Positions 8,802 through 17,714 are shown, counted from the stretch's first letter. The stretch: DNA of 64,000 nt from Archaeoglobaceae archaeon (GCA_027028145.1 JALVJV010000021.1:62001-126000); one strand, 5' to 3'. A program made the numbers and translations. The notes: generated from the letters alone by a model not told the origin.

Positions 8802-10382
8802 ATGATTACAAGGAGGGATTTCCTGAAATACGTCGCCTTAAGCTCGGCAACCCTTTTGCTCGGCTGTGCTAAAAAGGAGGTAACTCCGGTAACCACTCCG
8901 ACGGCTAAGCCGACTTACAAGGCGGAGTTCGTGCTCGGATACGGAAAGGATCACAAACTGAAGGGCGGCAAGTGGGGTATCGGTTTCTTCCCGAAGATCC
9001 ACGTTTTGGAGAGGCTGGTGGAATACGATCTCAAGCACGACGAATACGTTCCAAGCCTCGCAAAGAAGTGGGAAGTTGAGAAGGACGGAAAGATAATAAC
9101 GTTCGAGCTTAACAAAGGTATAAAGTTCTCGGACGGTAGCGAATTCAACGCTGAGGCGGTTAAGTTCACGGTTGAATGGCTTAAGCTAAACCATCCCCTC
9201 GGAGCGGAAACGTTCGAATCAGCCGATGTTGTGGACGATTACACGGTATCCATAAACTACAAGGATGCGATGTTCTTCAACCTCGCCAAGATGGCGGAAT
9301 TTCACATGAGCATAATGTCCCCGAAGAGCGTTAAGCCAGAAGGCGATCCGAAGGGCGAGTTCGTTCTGCCGATAGGAAGCGGTGCGTTCAAGGTAGTTGA
9401 TTATAAGGAGGAGCAGTATGCCATTTACGCTCCGAACGAGTTCTGGTATGAGCGATTCGGCATAAAGCCGAAGTTCAAGCGTTTCGTTGTTAAGTTCATA
9501 AAGGATGACGACACGAGAGTAATGGCTTTGAAGAGCGGAGAAGTTGATGCGATATCGGATTACGTTCACGGTGGGAGCGCCTACACGCCAAGAAATCTAC
9601 TCGGACCCTTGAAGAGGGAAGGATACAACGTGTTCAAAAGGATAATTCCGCTAACTTGGATAATAGCGTTCAACTACAAGAAAGAGCCGTTTAACGACGT
9701 TAAAATGAGGGAAGCCGTGGATTTAGCCGTTAACAGGGATGACGTGGTTAAGATATTCGACAACCAAGTCCTTCCGGCAAGGACTTTATTCATAGAGGAT
9801 GCGCCGGGGATAAAGGAGGCTGGAGTAACTTACGAATACGATCCAAAGAAGGCTAAGGAGCTCGTCGAAGAGGCAGGATACAGCGGTGCCGAAGTTGATA
9901 TGATCGTCGATAAGTCCCAAAGCGACCAGATCTTGGTCTGCCAGCTAATACAGCAACAACTGAAAAACATAGGACTAAACGTCAAACTTGAGGTTCTCGA
10001 ATCAGGTGCCTACAAGCAGAGGAGGGATTCGGGCGAATACGACATGAGGATGTATTACATCGGTGGAACCGACAGGAGGTTCTACCTTAGGATGTATTGG
10101 AGGTTCTATCCGGGAAACAAGTGGAGCGCATACGTAAGCGAGAGAACGGGAGAACTCTGCAAGAAGATACTCAAGGAGTTCGATAAGGAGAAGAGAAAGC
10201 AGTATCTAATAGAGTTCTACAAGGCTATACACGACGAACACGGCGTTGTGCCCTTATACTTCGACATAATGACGGTGGTTACGAGCAAGAACGTCGATGC
10301 GGATTACTACAGCCTCTTCCACTACCCCAACGGGATACCGTTCGGAGAGCCGTTGTTCTACAACGTGGGAGTGAGGGCATGA
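8802..10382 (+). CDS. Tat-exported lipoprotein, ABC substrate-binding protein (NikA/DppA family)
   Basis: About 526 residues. ATG 8802 is chosen because GAGGTG lies six bases upstream and it gives MITRRDFLKYVALSS, a twin-arginine signal with a lipobox LLLGC. GTG 8793 and ATG 8796 are alternatives. The mature part is a family 5 extracellular solute-binding protein (HVLERLVEY, FSDGSEFNAEAVKFTVEWL, FNDVKMREAVDLAVNRDDV). The family binds peptides, nickel complexes or oligosaccharides; nickel is favoured by the DUF4198-like gene upstream. The permeases follow directly. Confidence 0.85.
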   Translation: MITRRDFLKYVALSSATLLLGCAKKEVTPVTTPTAKPTYKAEFVLGYGKDHKLKGGKWGIGFFPKIHVLERLVEYDLKHDEYVPSLAKKWEVEKDGKIITFELNKGIKFSDGSEFNAEAVKFTVEWLKLNHPLGAETFESADVVDDYTVSINYKDAMFFNLAKMAEFHMSIMSPKSVKPEGDPKGEFVLPIGSGAFKVVDYKEEQYAIYAPNEFWYERFGIKPKFKRFVVKFIKDDDTRVMALKSGEVDAISDYVHGGSAYTPRNLLGPLKREGYNVFKRIIPLTWIIAFNYKKEPFNDVKMREAVDLAVNRDDVVKIFDNQVLPARTLFIEDAPGIKEAGVTYEYDPKKAKELVEEAGYSGAEVDMIVDKSQSDQILVCQLIQQQLKNIGLNVKLEVLESGAYKQRRDSGEYDMRMYYIGGTDRRFYLRMYWRFYPGNKWSAYVSERTGELCKKILKEFDKEKRKQYLIEFYKAIHDEHGVVPLYFDIMTVVTSKNVDADYYSLFHYPNGIPFGEPLFYNVGVRA

Positions 10383-11318
10383 ATGCTTAGATACATAGCG
10401 AGGAGACTTCTTCAGGTAATTCCGACGCTTTTCGGTGTTTCCCTTCTTTCGTTTTCCCTACTCTACCTCTTCCCCGGAGATCCGGCGGAGTTTTTGGCTG
10501 AGGTGAGATACAAGATAGAACCAACTCCGGAAATCGTTGAAAGAATAAGGAAGCAGATGGGATTCGATAAACCGTTTCTCGTCCAATATCTCCACTGGCT
10601 TTCGAACGTTTTGAGGGGTAACTTCGGAACGTCTTGGACGGAAGGAAAGCCGGTTATGGATCTGATAATGCAGAGACTCCCGGCTTCAGCCGAGCTATTC
10701 TTCGCAACGTTTGCGGTATCGATATCTTTTGCCTTATTTCTCGGAATAATTTCGGCCATATACAAAGATAGGGCTGTGGATCACATCTGCAGAATATTTT
10801 CCCTCTTGGGCATAAGCATTCCGAGCTTCTGGCTCGGCTTAATTCTAATCTGGATATTTTCGGTAAAACTTCACCTTCTGCCTGCTTTCGGTTACGGCGG
10901 AATTGAGCACATGATTCTGCCCGTTTTAACTTGGAGCTTTTCATTCATGGCTATAAAGACGAGGTTCGTTAGAAGCTGTCTGCTCGAAGTTCTGTCTCAG
11001 GATTACATAGTTACGGCGAGAGCTAAGGGGTTATCGGAAAGGCTCGTTGTTCTGAGACATGCACTTAGAAACGCTCTGATTCCGATAATAACATACTTCT
11101 CCCTTTCAATTCACCATCTGATCATAGGCTCGATCATGGTTGAGGTGGTTTTCTCATGGCCCGGTTTGGGATCTCTGCTTGTGGAATCCGTTTTTGAAAG
11201 GGATTTTCCCGTCGTTCAGGCGTTGGTTTTCTTGTCCGGAGTTCTCTTCGTATTCGTCAATCTGATCGTCGACATACTCTACGCCTTCATAGATCCGAGG
11301 ATTAGATACGGTGACTGA
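10383..11318 (+). CDS. nikB: ABC transporter permease, NikB/DppB family
   Basis: 311 residues with six hydrophobic segments. The N-terminus MLRYIARRLLQVIPTLFGVS and the cytoplasmic coupling loop DYIVTARAKGLSERLVVLRH (EAA motif, about residues 202-221) are diagnostic of the first permease of family 5 transporters. It starts directly after the binding-protein stop and ends inside the start region of the second permease, so the operon is tightly coupled. The nickel label comes from context; peptide transport is possible. Confidence 0.85.
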   Translation: MLRYIARRLLQVIPTLFGVSLLSFSLLYLFPGDPAEFLAEVRYKIEPTPEIVERIRKQMGFDKPFLVQYLHWLSNVLRGNFGTSWTEGKPVMDLIMQRLPASAELFFATFAVSISFALFLGIISAIYKDRAVDHICRIFSLLGISIPSFWLGLILIWIFSVKLHLLPAFGYGGIEHMILPVLTWSFSFMAIKTRFVRSCLLEVLSQDYIVTARAKGLSERLVVLRHALRNALIPIITYFSLSIHHLIIGSIMVEVVFSWPGLGSLLVESVFERDFPVVQALVFLSGVLFVFVNLIVDILYAFIDPRIRYGD

Positions 11319-11319
11319 G

Positions 11320-12135
11320 ATGAACAGGCTTTGCGTTACGGGATTGGGAATAATACTGCTGATGGTCATCTTAGGTCTGTTGGCACCTTTGATAGCTGGG
11401 AATCCATACAAAACGGATTTGAAGGATAGACTCGAGCCTCCGAGCCTTAAGCATCCCTTTGGCACGGATCAGCTTGGAAGAGATCTGTTTTCGAGGGTTT
11501 TATGGGGCGCGAGGACTTCTTTGTTCGTAGCCCTCACGATATCCCTCATCTCAATGTCTCTGGGATGCATCATCGGAGCGGTAAGCGGATACTTCGGAGG
11601 GATAATCGATGATGTAATTGGAAGGATTATCGACGTGTTTTTAGCCATTCCTGAGCTTGTATTCAACATAGCGTTGGTCGGGATATTCTGCGTAGCTTAC
11701 GGCGTTTCAACTTGGAACGTAATTTTGGCTGTGGTTATAACGAACTGGGTTAGCTACGCGAGGATTACGAGGGGGATCGTGCTATCTCTGAAGGAAAGGG
11801 AATTCGTTCTCTGTGCCAAAGCTATCGGAGCGGGCGAATGGTATATACTACTTAGGCACGTAATTCCCAACTCGATAGGGCCCATAGTCGTTTTGGCAAC
11901 CCTGAACATGGGTAACGTCATCATGACGATCGCAAGCTTGGGATTCTTGGGACTGGGAATTCAGCCTCCGACACCGGAATGGGGGCAGATGATAAACGCG
12001 GGCAAGGATTACATAACCACGGCACCTTGGCTAACCTTTTTTCCGGGTTTGTTCATAGCCCTATCGGTTCTCGGCTTCAACCTGCTTGGAGAGGGCTTGA
12101 GGGACGTTTTGGAAAGGAAGAGTTTCATCGAATGA
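11320..12135 (+). CDS. nikC: ABC transporter permease, NikC/DppC family
   Basis: 271 residues from ATG 11320, or 274 from the GTG at 11311 that overlaps the nikB stop. HPFGTDQLGRDLFSRVLWGA is the DppC/NikC signature, followed by five to six membrane segments and the EAA loop EFVLCAKAIGAGEWYILLRH. It is the last gene of the operon; no NikD/NikE ATPases follow, and the next gene is on the other strand. ATPases from elsewhere in the genome must energise it. Confidence 0.85.
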   Translation: MNRLCVTGLGIILLMVILGLLAPLIAGNPYKTDLKDRLEPPSLKHPFGTDQLGRDLFSRVLWGARTSLFVALTISLISMSLGCIIGAVSGYFGGIIDDVIGRIIDVFLAIPELVFNIALVGIFCVAYGVSTWNVILAVVITNWVSYARITRGIVLSLKEREFVLCAKAIGAGEWYILLRHVIPNSIGPIVVLATLNMGNVIMTIASLGFLGLGIQPPTPEWGQMINAGKDYITTAPWLTFFPGLFIALSVLGFNLLGEGLRDVLERKSFIE

Positions 12136-12194
12136 ATTCAGGCGCGGGCTACTTCATCATCGCATGCGCTCAGAATTGGATTCAATCATCATTA
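12136..12194 (-). ncRNA. C/D box sRNA with two 16S rRNA-directed guides
   Basis: On the minus strand: C box ATGATGA (12186-12192), guide TTGAATCCAATT (12174-12185), D' box CTGA (12170-12173), C' box ATGATGA (12154-12160), guide AGTAGCCCGCGC (12142-12153), D box CTGA (12138-12141). All four boxes are perfect and both guides are exactly 12 nt. The D' guide is complementary over 12 bases to AAUUGGAUUCAA of archaeal 16S rRNA (helix 31, E. coli 958-969). The D guide matches CGCGGGCUAC near E. coli 1228-1237 over 10 bases. Both target sequences are from memory. The gene lies downstream of lysS and abuts the nikC stop. Confidence 0.92.
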
Positions 12195-12273
12195 CATGAA
12201 ACTGAAGCCGAAGTGTAAAAGACCTTTCGCTTGTGCGAGCTTAATAAAGAAAGAGTAAATTCAACACCGCCGA

Positions 12274-13770
12274 CTACTCGCAACTAATCTGCATGAATCT
12301 GTTTTTAACCCATTCGATTCCGAGCATCTTGATGAAATAGCCGGCTCTCGGTCCGTAGTTTTTGCCCAGTATTGCCTTGTAGATAGCCTGAAATCCCTTT
12401 GCTGGCTTCAAACCGAGCTCGTTGGCAACCTGATAGACGAGGTTGTGGATGTCCTCGGGCTTCATGTCATCGCTGAGCCTCTCAGCGAACGTTCTGAGAA
12501 ATCTCTTCTCATCCTCGCTGAACGTTGAAGGATCGACGCTTTCGGCTATCTCGAACTTAAGCCTTTTCGGAGCGAACTTCTCGAGCCAGTTCTTTGCATA
12601 CTTTATTCTCCTCTCCACATCCCTCCTCGCCTTCTCGTCGATCTTGTAGCCCGTCCTCTCGAGTATCTCGAATACCTTGCTTAGATCCCATTTAGCTATT
12701 TGCCCAACCACTACGAGGTGTCTGAACGGGATGTCTGAATACTCAACATCTCCGACCAAAGACAGCTCAACAGCTCTATCCTTCTTCTTAATTCCCTCTT
12801 CGAACTCATCGACGAGCTCAAGCAGGTTTGCCGGATCGAAGTCGATGTGCTTCTTCGGCTTAACTCTAATTATGATGTATCGGACGATTTCCGGCGGAAG
12901 AACGTCCAAAAATTCCCTCACCGGAATAACTATGCCCTTGGATGAGCTCATCGCTCCTACTCCCTTAAGGTTAATCCATTCGTATGGAATCGGATACGGC
13001 GGCTCTATTCCGAATATCTCCCTTGCCAATCTCTTGCCGGTATCGTAGCTTCCGCCCGCTGCCGCATGATCCTTGCCGAAGGGTTCGCACGTTATTCCCA
13101 GTATCTTCCACCTCGCCGCCCAATCGACACGCCAAGTCAGCTTTCCTCCACCTCTGTAGCTCGCTTTTCCTTCATGCCCGCACGAACACCTGTAGTAGAT
13201 CCACTTATCGTCGAATCCTGTCACTTTGGCTGAATTTATCCTTCCGCATTCCTCGCAGAGGGGCATGAAGGGATACCAATCCTCTTCAAGCTTTCTGCCC
13301 GTCACTTCTTCGATTATTCTGGCAATGTCATCTCTGCGCTTCAATGCCGTTCTTATGGCTTCTTCGTATCTTCCCTCCTTATACATCTCGTCGGCCTTCT
13401 CAACTTTAACCGGAATCCCAAGAATTTCGAGCGATTCCAAAAAGGGTTCGAGGAAGTGATCCGCATAGTTTTTATGACAACCTTCGGGATCTGGAATCTC
13501 GCTTAAGGGCATTCCGACGTATTTCTCGTATTCTTCGGGCAAAAACGGATACCTTTTTCGCAACGGATCGAATGTGTCCGCAATGTAGATGAGCTCGGCC
13601 TCTCCCCCCTTATCGATCACTGCCCTTCTTACCGCATCTGCCGTAAGCATCTCCCTTAAATTTCCTAAATGGATATGCCCGGAAGGAGTTATGCCGGTAG
13701 CTATTCTGTGCTTCTTACTTTTCTTCAGCAGATCCTCCGCAATTACGTCAGCCCAATGGATTTCTTCCAT
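12274..13770 (-). CDS. lysS: Class I lysyl-tRNA synthetase
   Basis: 498 residues. This is the archaeal Rossmann-fold LysRS-I, unrelated to the bacterial class II enzyme. The HIGH-equivalent is GITPSGHIHLGNLREM (about residues 22-37) and the KMSKS-equivalent is VGAMSSSKGIVIP (about 269-281). A zinc-binding insert CEECGR...CSCGHEG lies between them. It charges tRNA-Lys for protein synthesis. The C-terminal helical anticodon-binding domain is complete, and a C/D box RNA follows on the same strand. Confidence 0.95.
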   Translation of the reverse strand: MEEIHWADVIAEDLLKKSKKHRIATGITPSGHIHLGNLREMLTADAVRRAVIDKGGEAELIYIADTFDPLRKRYPFLPEEYEKYVGMPLSEIPDPEGCHKNYADHFLEPFLESLEILGIPVKVEKADEMYKEGRYEEAIRTALKRRDDIARIIEEVTGRKLEEDWYPFMPLCEECGRINSAKVTGFDDKWIYYRCSCGHEGKASYRGGGKLTWRVDWAARWKILGITCEPFGKDHAAAGGSYDTGKRLAREIFGIEPPYPIPYEWINLKGVGAMSSSKGIVIPVREFLDVLPPEIVRYIIIRVKPKKHIDFDPANLLELVDEFEEGIKKKDRAVELSLVGDVEYSDIPFRHLVVVGQIAKWDLSKVFEILERTGYKIDEKARRDVERRIKYAKNWLEKFAPKRLKFEIAESVDPSTFSEDEKRFLRTFAERLSDDMKPEDIHNLVYQVANELGLKPAKGFQAIYKAILGKNYGPRAGYFIKMLGIEWVKNRFMQISCE

Positions 13771-13815
13771 CGCCTTAATACGAGCGGTTGGCTTTAAAAA
13801 TGTTAATGAAAAAAT

Positions 13816-15093
13816 TTAGGACATCCAAGCGGGCGGTCGGTATTCTCCGGTTGCTACGTTCTTAGGCCATATTATAACGATCTTTCCGTTCTGCCACTGG
13901 CACACCCAGTTTCTGATGTATTTATCCCCCCAAAGCGGATCGTGTCGCTTTGTGAAGGCGAAGTTTCCTCTAACCGTTTCGAAGGGATGGCTTGCGTTTA
14001 TCTTTTCAAGATACTTAACGACGATATCGGAATTGAACGGATCCTTCTCTCCAGCCTTCTCCGCCTGCTCCACAGCCCACTTATACATGAACAGGGCGTC
14101 GAACATGTCGTATGCTGTGTTCGCGTCCGGATAGCCACCGTATTCCTCCTTCCAAAGCTTCAGGAACCACTTGGCTCTATCGTTCAGCGGAACCGGAATT
14201 GCTCCGCCCGTTGCTATGAAAACCTCTCCATCTATCTTCCCATCGCTCGAATTCCATGCGGTCGGCGATATAGCGGATAGATCGTGCCCGATTATCGGTA
14301 TCTTGATCCTCATATCCGCCCACTGCTTCACCAACGGAATTCCGCTTACATGGGCGAGCAGTGTTATTATGACGTCCGCATGCTTCTCCTTCGCTTCAAG
14401 CAGAACCGATGTGAAATCCTCCGATTCCTTGGACATAGCCTTATCCATAACGATTTTGTAGCCGTGCTTTTCAAGCATCGGCTTCAAGACCTTCATAACT
14501 CCGCTATCCCACTTCGCTCCGTCTCTAATTATAGCAACCCTCGTCCAGTTCTTCTTCAGTTCGCCGTTGAAGTAGTTGTTTAGAACATCGAATATGTCGT
14601 AAGCGAAGGTCGTTCCGTTTAGAGTTCCGGCTCTGAAGAAGTATTTGTAATGCTTATAATCCTTAACGACGCAATCGGTCAGCGAAGGTGCGGCTCCGTC
14701 GGCAAGCCAAACAGTCTTTGTTTCCGCGATTATCGGCTGAACGGCAATAGTAACACCGCTCGCAAAGCCGCCTATTATAACCTTGCATCCCTCATCCTGA
14801 ATGAGGTGCCTTAAAGCCGTTGCCGCTTTATTCTGATCCATTCCGGTATCGGCAGATATAACGACGACCTTCCTTCCCAGAATCCCGCCTTCTTCGTTTA
14901 TAACCTTCGCGGCCAACTCAACAGCCTTTTTTTCAGCTATGCCGAAGACGGTGTTCATGGGGCCAATAACTCCGACCTTGATAACTTTCTCCTCAGCCGT
15001 CGGCTTAACTTTTGTTTTTTCCGTAACCGTTTTCTGAGCGCATCCGGTGAGTAGCAAAACGAAAATGAGCAAAATCGCGAGCTTCTTCATCAT
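13816..15093 (-). CDS. Branched-chain amino acid-type ABC substrate-binding lipoprotein (LivK family)
   Basis: 425 residues. The N-terminus MMKKLAILLIFVLLLTGCAQ is a lipoprotein signal with the lipobox LLTGC. A threonine/lysine linker precedes a type I periplasmic-binding fold (VIKVGVIGPMNTVFG, RDGAKWDSGVMKVLKPMLEK). LivK relatives carry branched-chain amino acids, amides or aromatic acids. Its start overlaps the stop of a phenylacetate-CoA-ligase-like gene by 4 bp, suggesting that the ligand is an aromatic or other carboxylic acid activated after uptake. No LivHMGF genes are adjacent. Confidence 0.85.
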   Translation of the reverse strand: MMKKLAILLIFVLLLTGCAQKTVTEKTKVKPTAEEKVIKVGVIGPMNTVFGIAEKKAVELAAKVINEEGGILGRKVVVISADTGMDQNKAATALRHLIQDEGCKVIIGGFASGVTIAVQPIIAETKTVWLADGAAPSLTDCVVKDYKHYKYFFRAGTLNGTTFAYDIFDVLNNYFNGELKKNWTRVAIIRDGAKWDSGVMKVLKPMLEKHGYKIVMDKAMSKESEDFTSVLLEAKEKHADVIITLLAHVSGIPLVKQWADMRIKIPIIGHDLSAISPTAWNSSDGKIDGEVFIATGGAIPVPLNDRAKWFLKLWKEEYGGYPDANTAYDMFDALFMYKWAVEQAEKAGEKDPFNSDIVVKYLEKINASHPFETVRGNFAFTKRHDPLWGDKYIRNWVCQWQNGKIVIIWPKNVATGEYRPPAWMS

Positions 15094-16316
15094 ATCACCT
15101 CGTCGAGCCTAACGAGTCTCTTCGCCTTACCCTCAAACCTCTCCAAACTCCCGAACGGAACGGCTACGAGCTTAGGCTTGAATCCCAAAAACTCCTTAAT
15201 ATCCCTTTCAATGGCTGGAATTAGGCTTTCATCACCTTCGAAAACGATCCTAATTCCGTTTCCAACCTCTATCTTGTAATGGACGATGCCATAGCTTGCG
15301 AGGATCTCTTCGACATCGGACGGATAGAACTTGACACCCTTGTAGATCACCATATCGTCTGTCCTACCCTTTATCCTCTTCATAGTCATGTGCTCTATTC
15401 CGCACTCACACCTGTCTCTGTATGCTATTGCACTAACCTCACCGCTTCTATATCGAATTAAAGGCATAGCTTCCCTGTTCAAAGATGTATAAACGACCTC
15501 CCCCTCCTTCCCATCGTCGACAACTTCCCCCGTTTCCGGATCTATTATCTCGACGATGTAGTTGTCTTCCCACATGTGCAGACCGTTTCTCTCCGGACAC
15601 TCGAAGCCTACAGTCCCAACGCCACCCATCTCCGTAAGTCCGGGAATATCGTAAGTTCTGACCTCAAATATCTCTTCTATCCTCTTCCTCATCTCGTCGC
15701 TCCAAGGCTCCGCTCCGAGCAACATCTTCTGCAAACTCAAGGATTTGACGTCGATACCCATCTCCCGAGCCACTTCAGCCAATCTCAACGGATAGCTTGC
15801 GGTTGCGCATAACACGGTTGTTCCGAAATCCTTCATGAATCTGAGCTGATTTCTCGTGTTTCCCGGGCCGATGGGAATTATGAAGGCGTTTATCGCATCG
15901 GCTGCGAAGTGAAATCCGAAGCCGCCGTTCCAAAGCCCGAAAGCGGGAGTAATCTGGATGACATCCTTCGATGTAATTTCGGCTAAATAGAAGGCTCTGA
16001 GCATCATCTCCTTCCACTGCTCGACATCCTTGCGCGTGTATGGAATGATGACAGGCTGACCGGTCGTTCCTCCGCTCATCTGGATTCTAACCACTTCTTC
16101 CTTTGGAACGCAACACATCTTAAGGGGATAAGCGTTCCTCAAATCCTGTTTCGTAGTAAAAGGCAATTTCTCGATGTCCTCGACTTTCCTTATTTTATCG
16201 ACGTCTATCCCAACCTCCTTGAACTTCTTCCTGTAGAACGGACACCTCCAGAACGCGTAGCGCACGATACTTCGGAACCTGCGCTCTTTTATCGCTTCGA
16301 TCTCCTTTCGTGACAT
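15090..16316 (-). CDS. Phenylacetate-CoA ligase-like AMP-forming enzyme (PaaK family)
   Basis: About 408 residues from ATG 16316 (MSRKEIEAIKER), chosen because GGAAGG precedes it by eight bases and a TATA-like box (TTTATATACG) overlaps the further ATG at 16385. The adenylation P-loop is MSGGTTGQPVIIPYT; PGLTEMGGVG and the C-terminal RIKGRTDDMVIYKGVKFYP segments match PaaK. Such enzymes make an acyl-adenylate and then a CoA thioester of phenylacetate or a related aromatic acid. The binding-protein gene that follows suggests a coupled uptake and activation unit. The substrate is inferred only. Confidence 0.83.
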   Translation of the reverse strand: MSRKEIEAIKERRFRSIVRYAFWRCPFYRKKFKEVGIDVDKIRKVEDIEKLPFTTKQDLRNAYPLKMCCVPKEEVVRIQMSGGTTGQPVIIPYTRKDVEQWKEMMLRAFYLAEITSKDVIQITPAFGLWNGGFGFHFAADAINAFIIPIGPGNTRNQLRFMKDFGTTVLCATASYPLRLAEVAREMGIDVKSLSLQKMLLGAEPWSDEMRKRIEEIFEVRTYDIPGLTEMGGVGTVGFECPERNGLHMWEDNYIVEIIDPETGEVVDDGKEGEVVYTSLNREAMPLIRYRSGEVSAIAYRDRCECGIEHMTMKRIKGRTDDMVIYKGVKFYPSDVEEILASYGIVHYKIEVGNGIRIVFEGDESLIPAIERDIKEFLGFKPKLVAVPFGSLERFEGKAKRLVRLDEVI

Positions 16317-16635
16317 GTATATACCTTCCCTAATGCCGGACGTCATCGATGCAAGGTTAATCGTGCGTATATAAACCTTTCTCATTTTACGGGTTTGATT
16401 CCAAAAAATAAGATTTGTCTAATTTTATGGGATTACGGTTATAAATAATAACGATTTTCATTTTTGAAATTTTATTTGGAAATATTATAATTTATTGGGT
16501 TGTGAGGTTGAAACCTAACCTTTTCAATCGATTTTTAAACTTCGCTTGACACAATAAACACGCTATGAAGAATTTGGCGGACTTGTTAATCATCACATAT
16601 ATCTCAGACCCGGCGAAACCGGAAAGACGGAGTTC
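16317..16635 (+). other. AT-rich gap between divergent genes; open protein-like frame without start at its right end
   Basis: The left part holds the promoter of the CoA ligase gene on the minus strand. 16430-16540 is very AT-rich and I see no gene or RNA motif in it. From 16558 to 16635 the reading frame of the next gene is open and encodes plausible protein (VNHHIYLRPGETGKTEF), but no ATG, GTG or TTG occurs there and a TAA lies at 16555. This suggests that the next gene has lost its normal 5' end. Confidence 0.6.
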
Positions 16636-17259
16636 GTGATATACACTGCAAAAACGGGAAAAGTTAGGTTTGAAGCCTACGAAGTATCTGGGGTTGGGGA
16701 TACCCGTAAGATCGAAAGCGAAGTGGTTGTAAGAGTAATTCCGTCTGAAGCCGAACTAAAACCGAACGAGAACGTTTTCAGCGTAATCGTTAAGACCCAT
16801 GCAAATTCGAGCGGATCGCACACATTCTTAATCCGTGCAAGCATTGACGGAAAAACGATAGAAGACTGGCTTAGGGTTTTGGTAGCTAAAAGTCCCAATC
16901 CGTGCTTCGCTTCGCTTTATCCGCCGGAAATCGAGCATCCAAATGTGGTGAAGGTGAAAGCCGGAGAAAGCGCGGAAGTTAACATCGTTCTACACACCAG
17001 AGAATCCCAACCGGGAATCGTGAGATTTACTGTTTACAGGGTTAAGGAAGTTTACGAAAAGAAGGAGATACCGATGCCGAACGGGTTGAGCGTTGAGGTT
17101 ATTCCGTCGGAGCGACTCGTAAGCCCTCACGGCACTTACATCTTTAAATTGAGGATAAGCTCAGATAGTTCGCTCCGTCCCGGAAGATACGTTTTCTGCA
17201 TAAATTTCTCCGGAGCAATAGGAAGGGGCTGGAGTTGGATAACGGTGAATGTTATATGA
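16636..17259 (+). CDS. Ig-like beta-sandwich protein, possibly 5'-truncated
   Basis: 207 residues from GTG 16636, the first available start in frame. Two repeated beta-rich units are visible, each ending in a Ser-Gly or Pro-Gly element before a tyrosine/threonine strand (SSGSHTFLIRASIDGK and SLRPGRYVFCINFSGA). This resembles Ig/CARDB-like domains of archaeal surface proteins. There is no signal peptide or membrane segment. Protein-like coding potential continues 78 bases upstream of the start, so the annotated protein probably lacks its N-terminus. It ends in an ATGA overlap with the HTH gene downstream. Confidence 0.55.
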   Translation: MIYTAKTGKVRFEAYEVSGVGDTRKIESEVVVRVIPSEAELKPNENVFSVIVKTHANSSGSHTFLIRASIDGKTIEDWLRVLVAKSPNPCFASLYPPEIEHPNVVKVKAGESAEVNIVLHTRESQPGIVRFTVYRVKEVYEKKEIPMPNGLSVEVIPSERLVSPHGTYIFKLRISSDSSLRPGRYVFCINFSGAIGRGWSWITVNVI

Positions 17260-17714
17260 AGATCGTAATCGATAGAAAGACGATCTTTGCTTTAGCCTCC
17301 AATACTAGAATAGAGATACTTAAGAAGCTGAATGAAAGAAGGATGACTCTAACGGAGCTATCTGAAAGCCTTAACATGGCAAAGACGACGGTTAAGGAAC
17401 ATTTAGATAAGTTGGTAGAAGCGGAACTCGTCAGAAGGGTTGACGAAGGCAGAAAGTGGATATACTACGAGCTTACGGAAAAGGGAAGAAAAATACTATA
17501 CCCAGACGATCTAACAAGGATAATTTTGCTTTTATCTGCTTTAGTCTGCATGCTACTCGGTTCCTTCGAAGTGTTCAGATTCTTTACGATCAAACCATCA
17601 ACGATTTCAGCTACTCCAGTTCCCGCCCCCATTCAACCTCATGCAGTTCAAACATCTCCGGAAATTCATCTGCTGATAGGTTTAACTTCAATCGCGATAG
17701 GCTTAATTTTGTGA
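17256..17714 (+). CDS. Membrane-anchored ArsR-like winged-helix regulator
   Basis: 152 residues from ATG 17256, which overlaps the preceding stop. The N-terminal winged helix (ALASNTRIEILKKL, LTELSESLNMAKTTVKEHLD, WIYYELTEKGRKIL) is followed by two hydrophobic segments (about residues 86-105 and 135-151), separated by a proline/serine/threonine linker predicted to be outside the cell. DNA-binding domains tethered to membranes in this way are found in archaea. Coupling to an Ig-like surface-type protein suggests that it senses or controls an envelope component. Confidence 0.72.
   Translation: MKIVIDRKTIFALASNTRIEILKKLNERRMTLTELSESLNMAKTTVKEHLDKLVEAELVRRVDEGRKWIYYELTEKGRKILYPDDLTRIILLLSALVCMLLGSFEVFRFFTIKPSTISATPVPAPIQPHAVQTSPEIHLLIGLTSIAIGLIL

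Noticed and set aside
16565-16638. Short frame starting MKNLADLL as the start of the Ig-like gene
   Set aside because: It is in a different frame from the Ig-like protein and ends at a TGA; it would need a frameshift.
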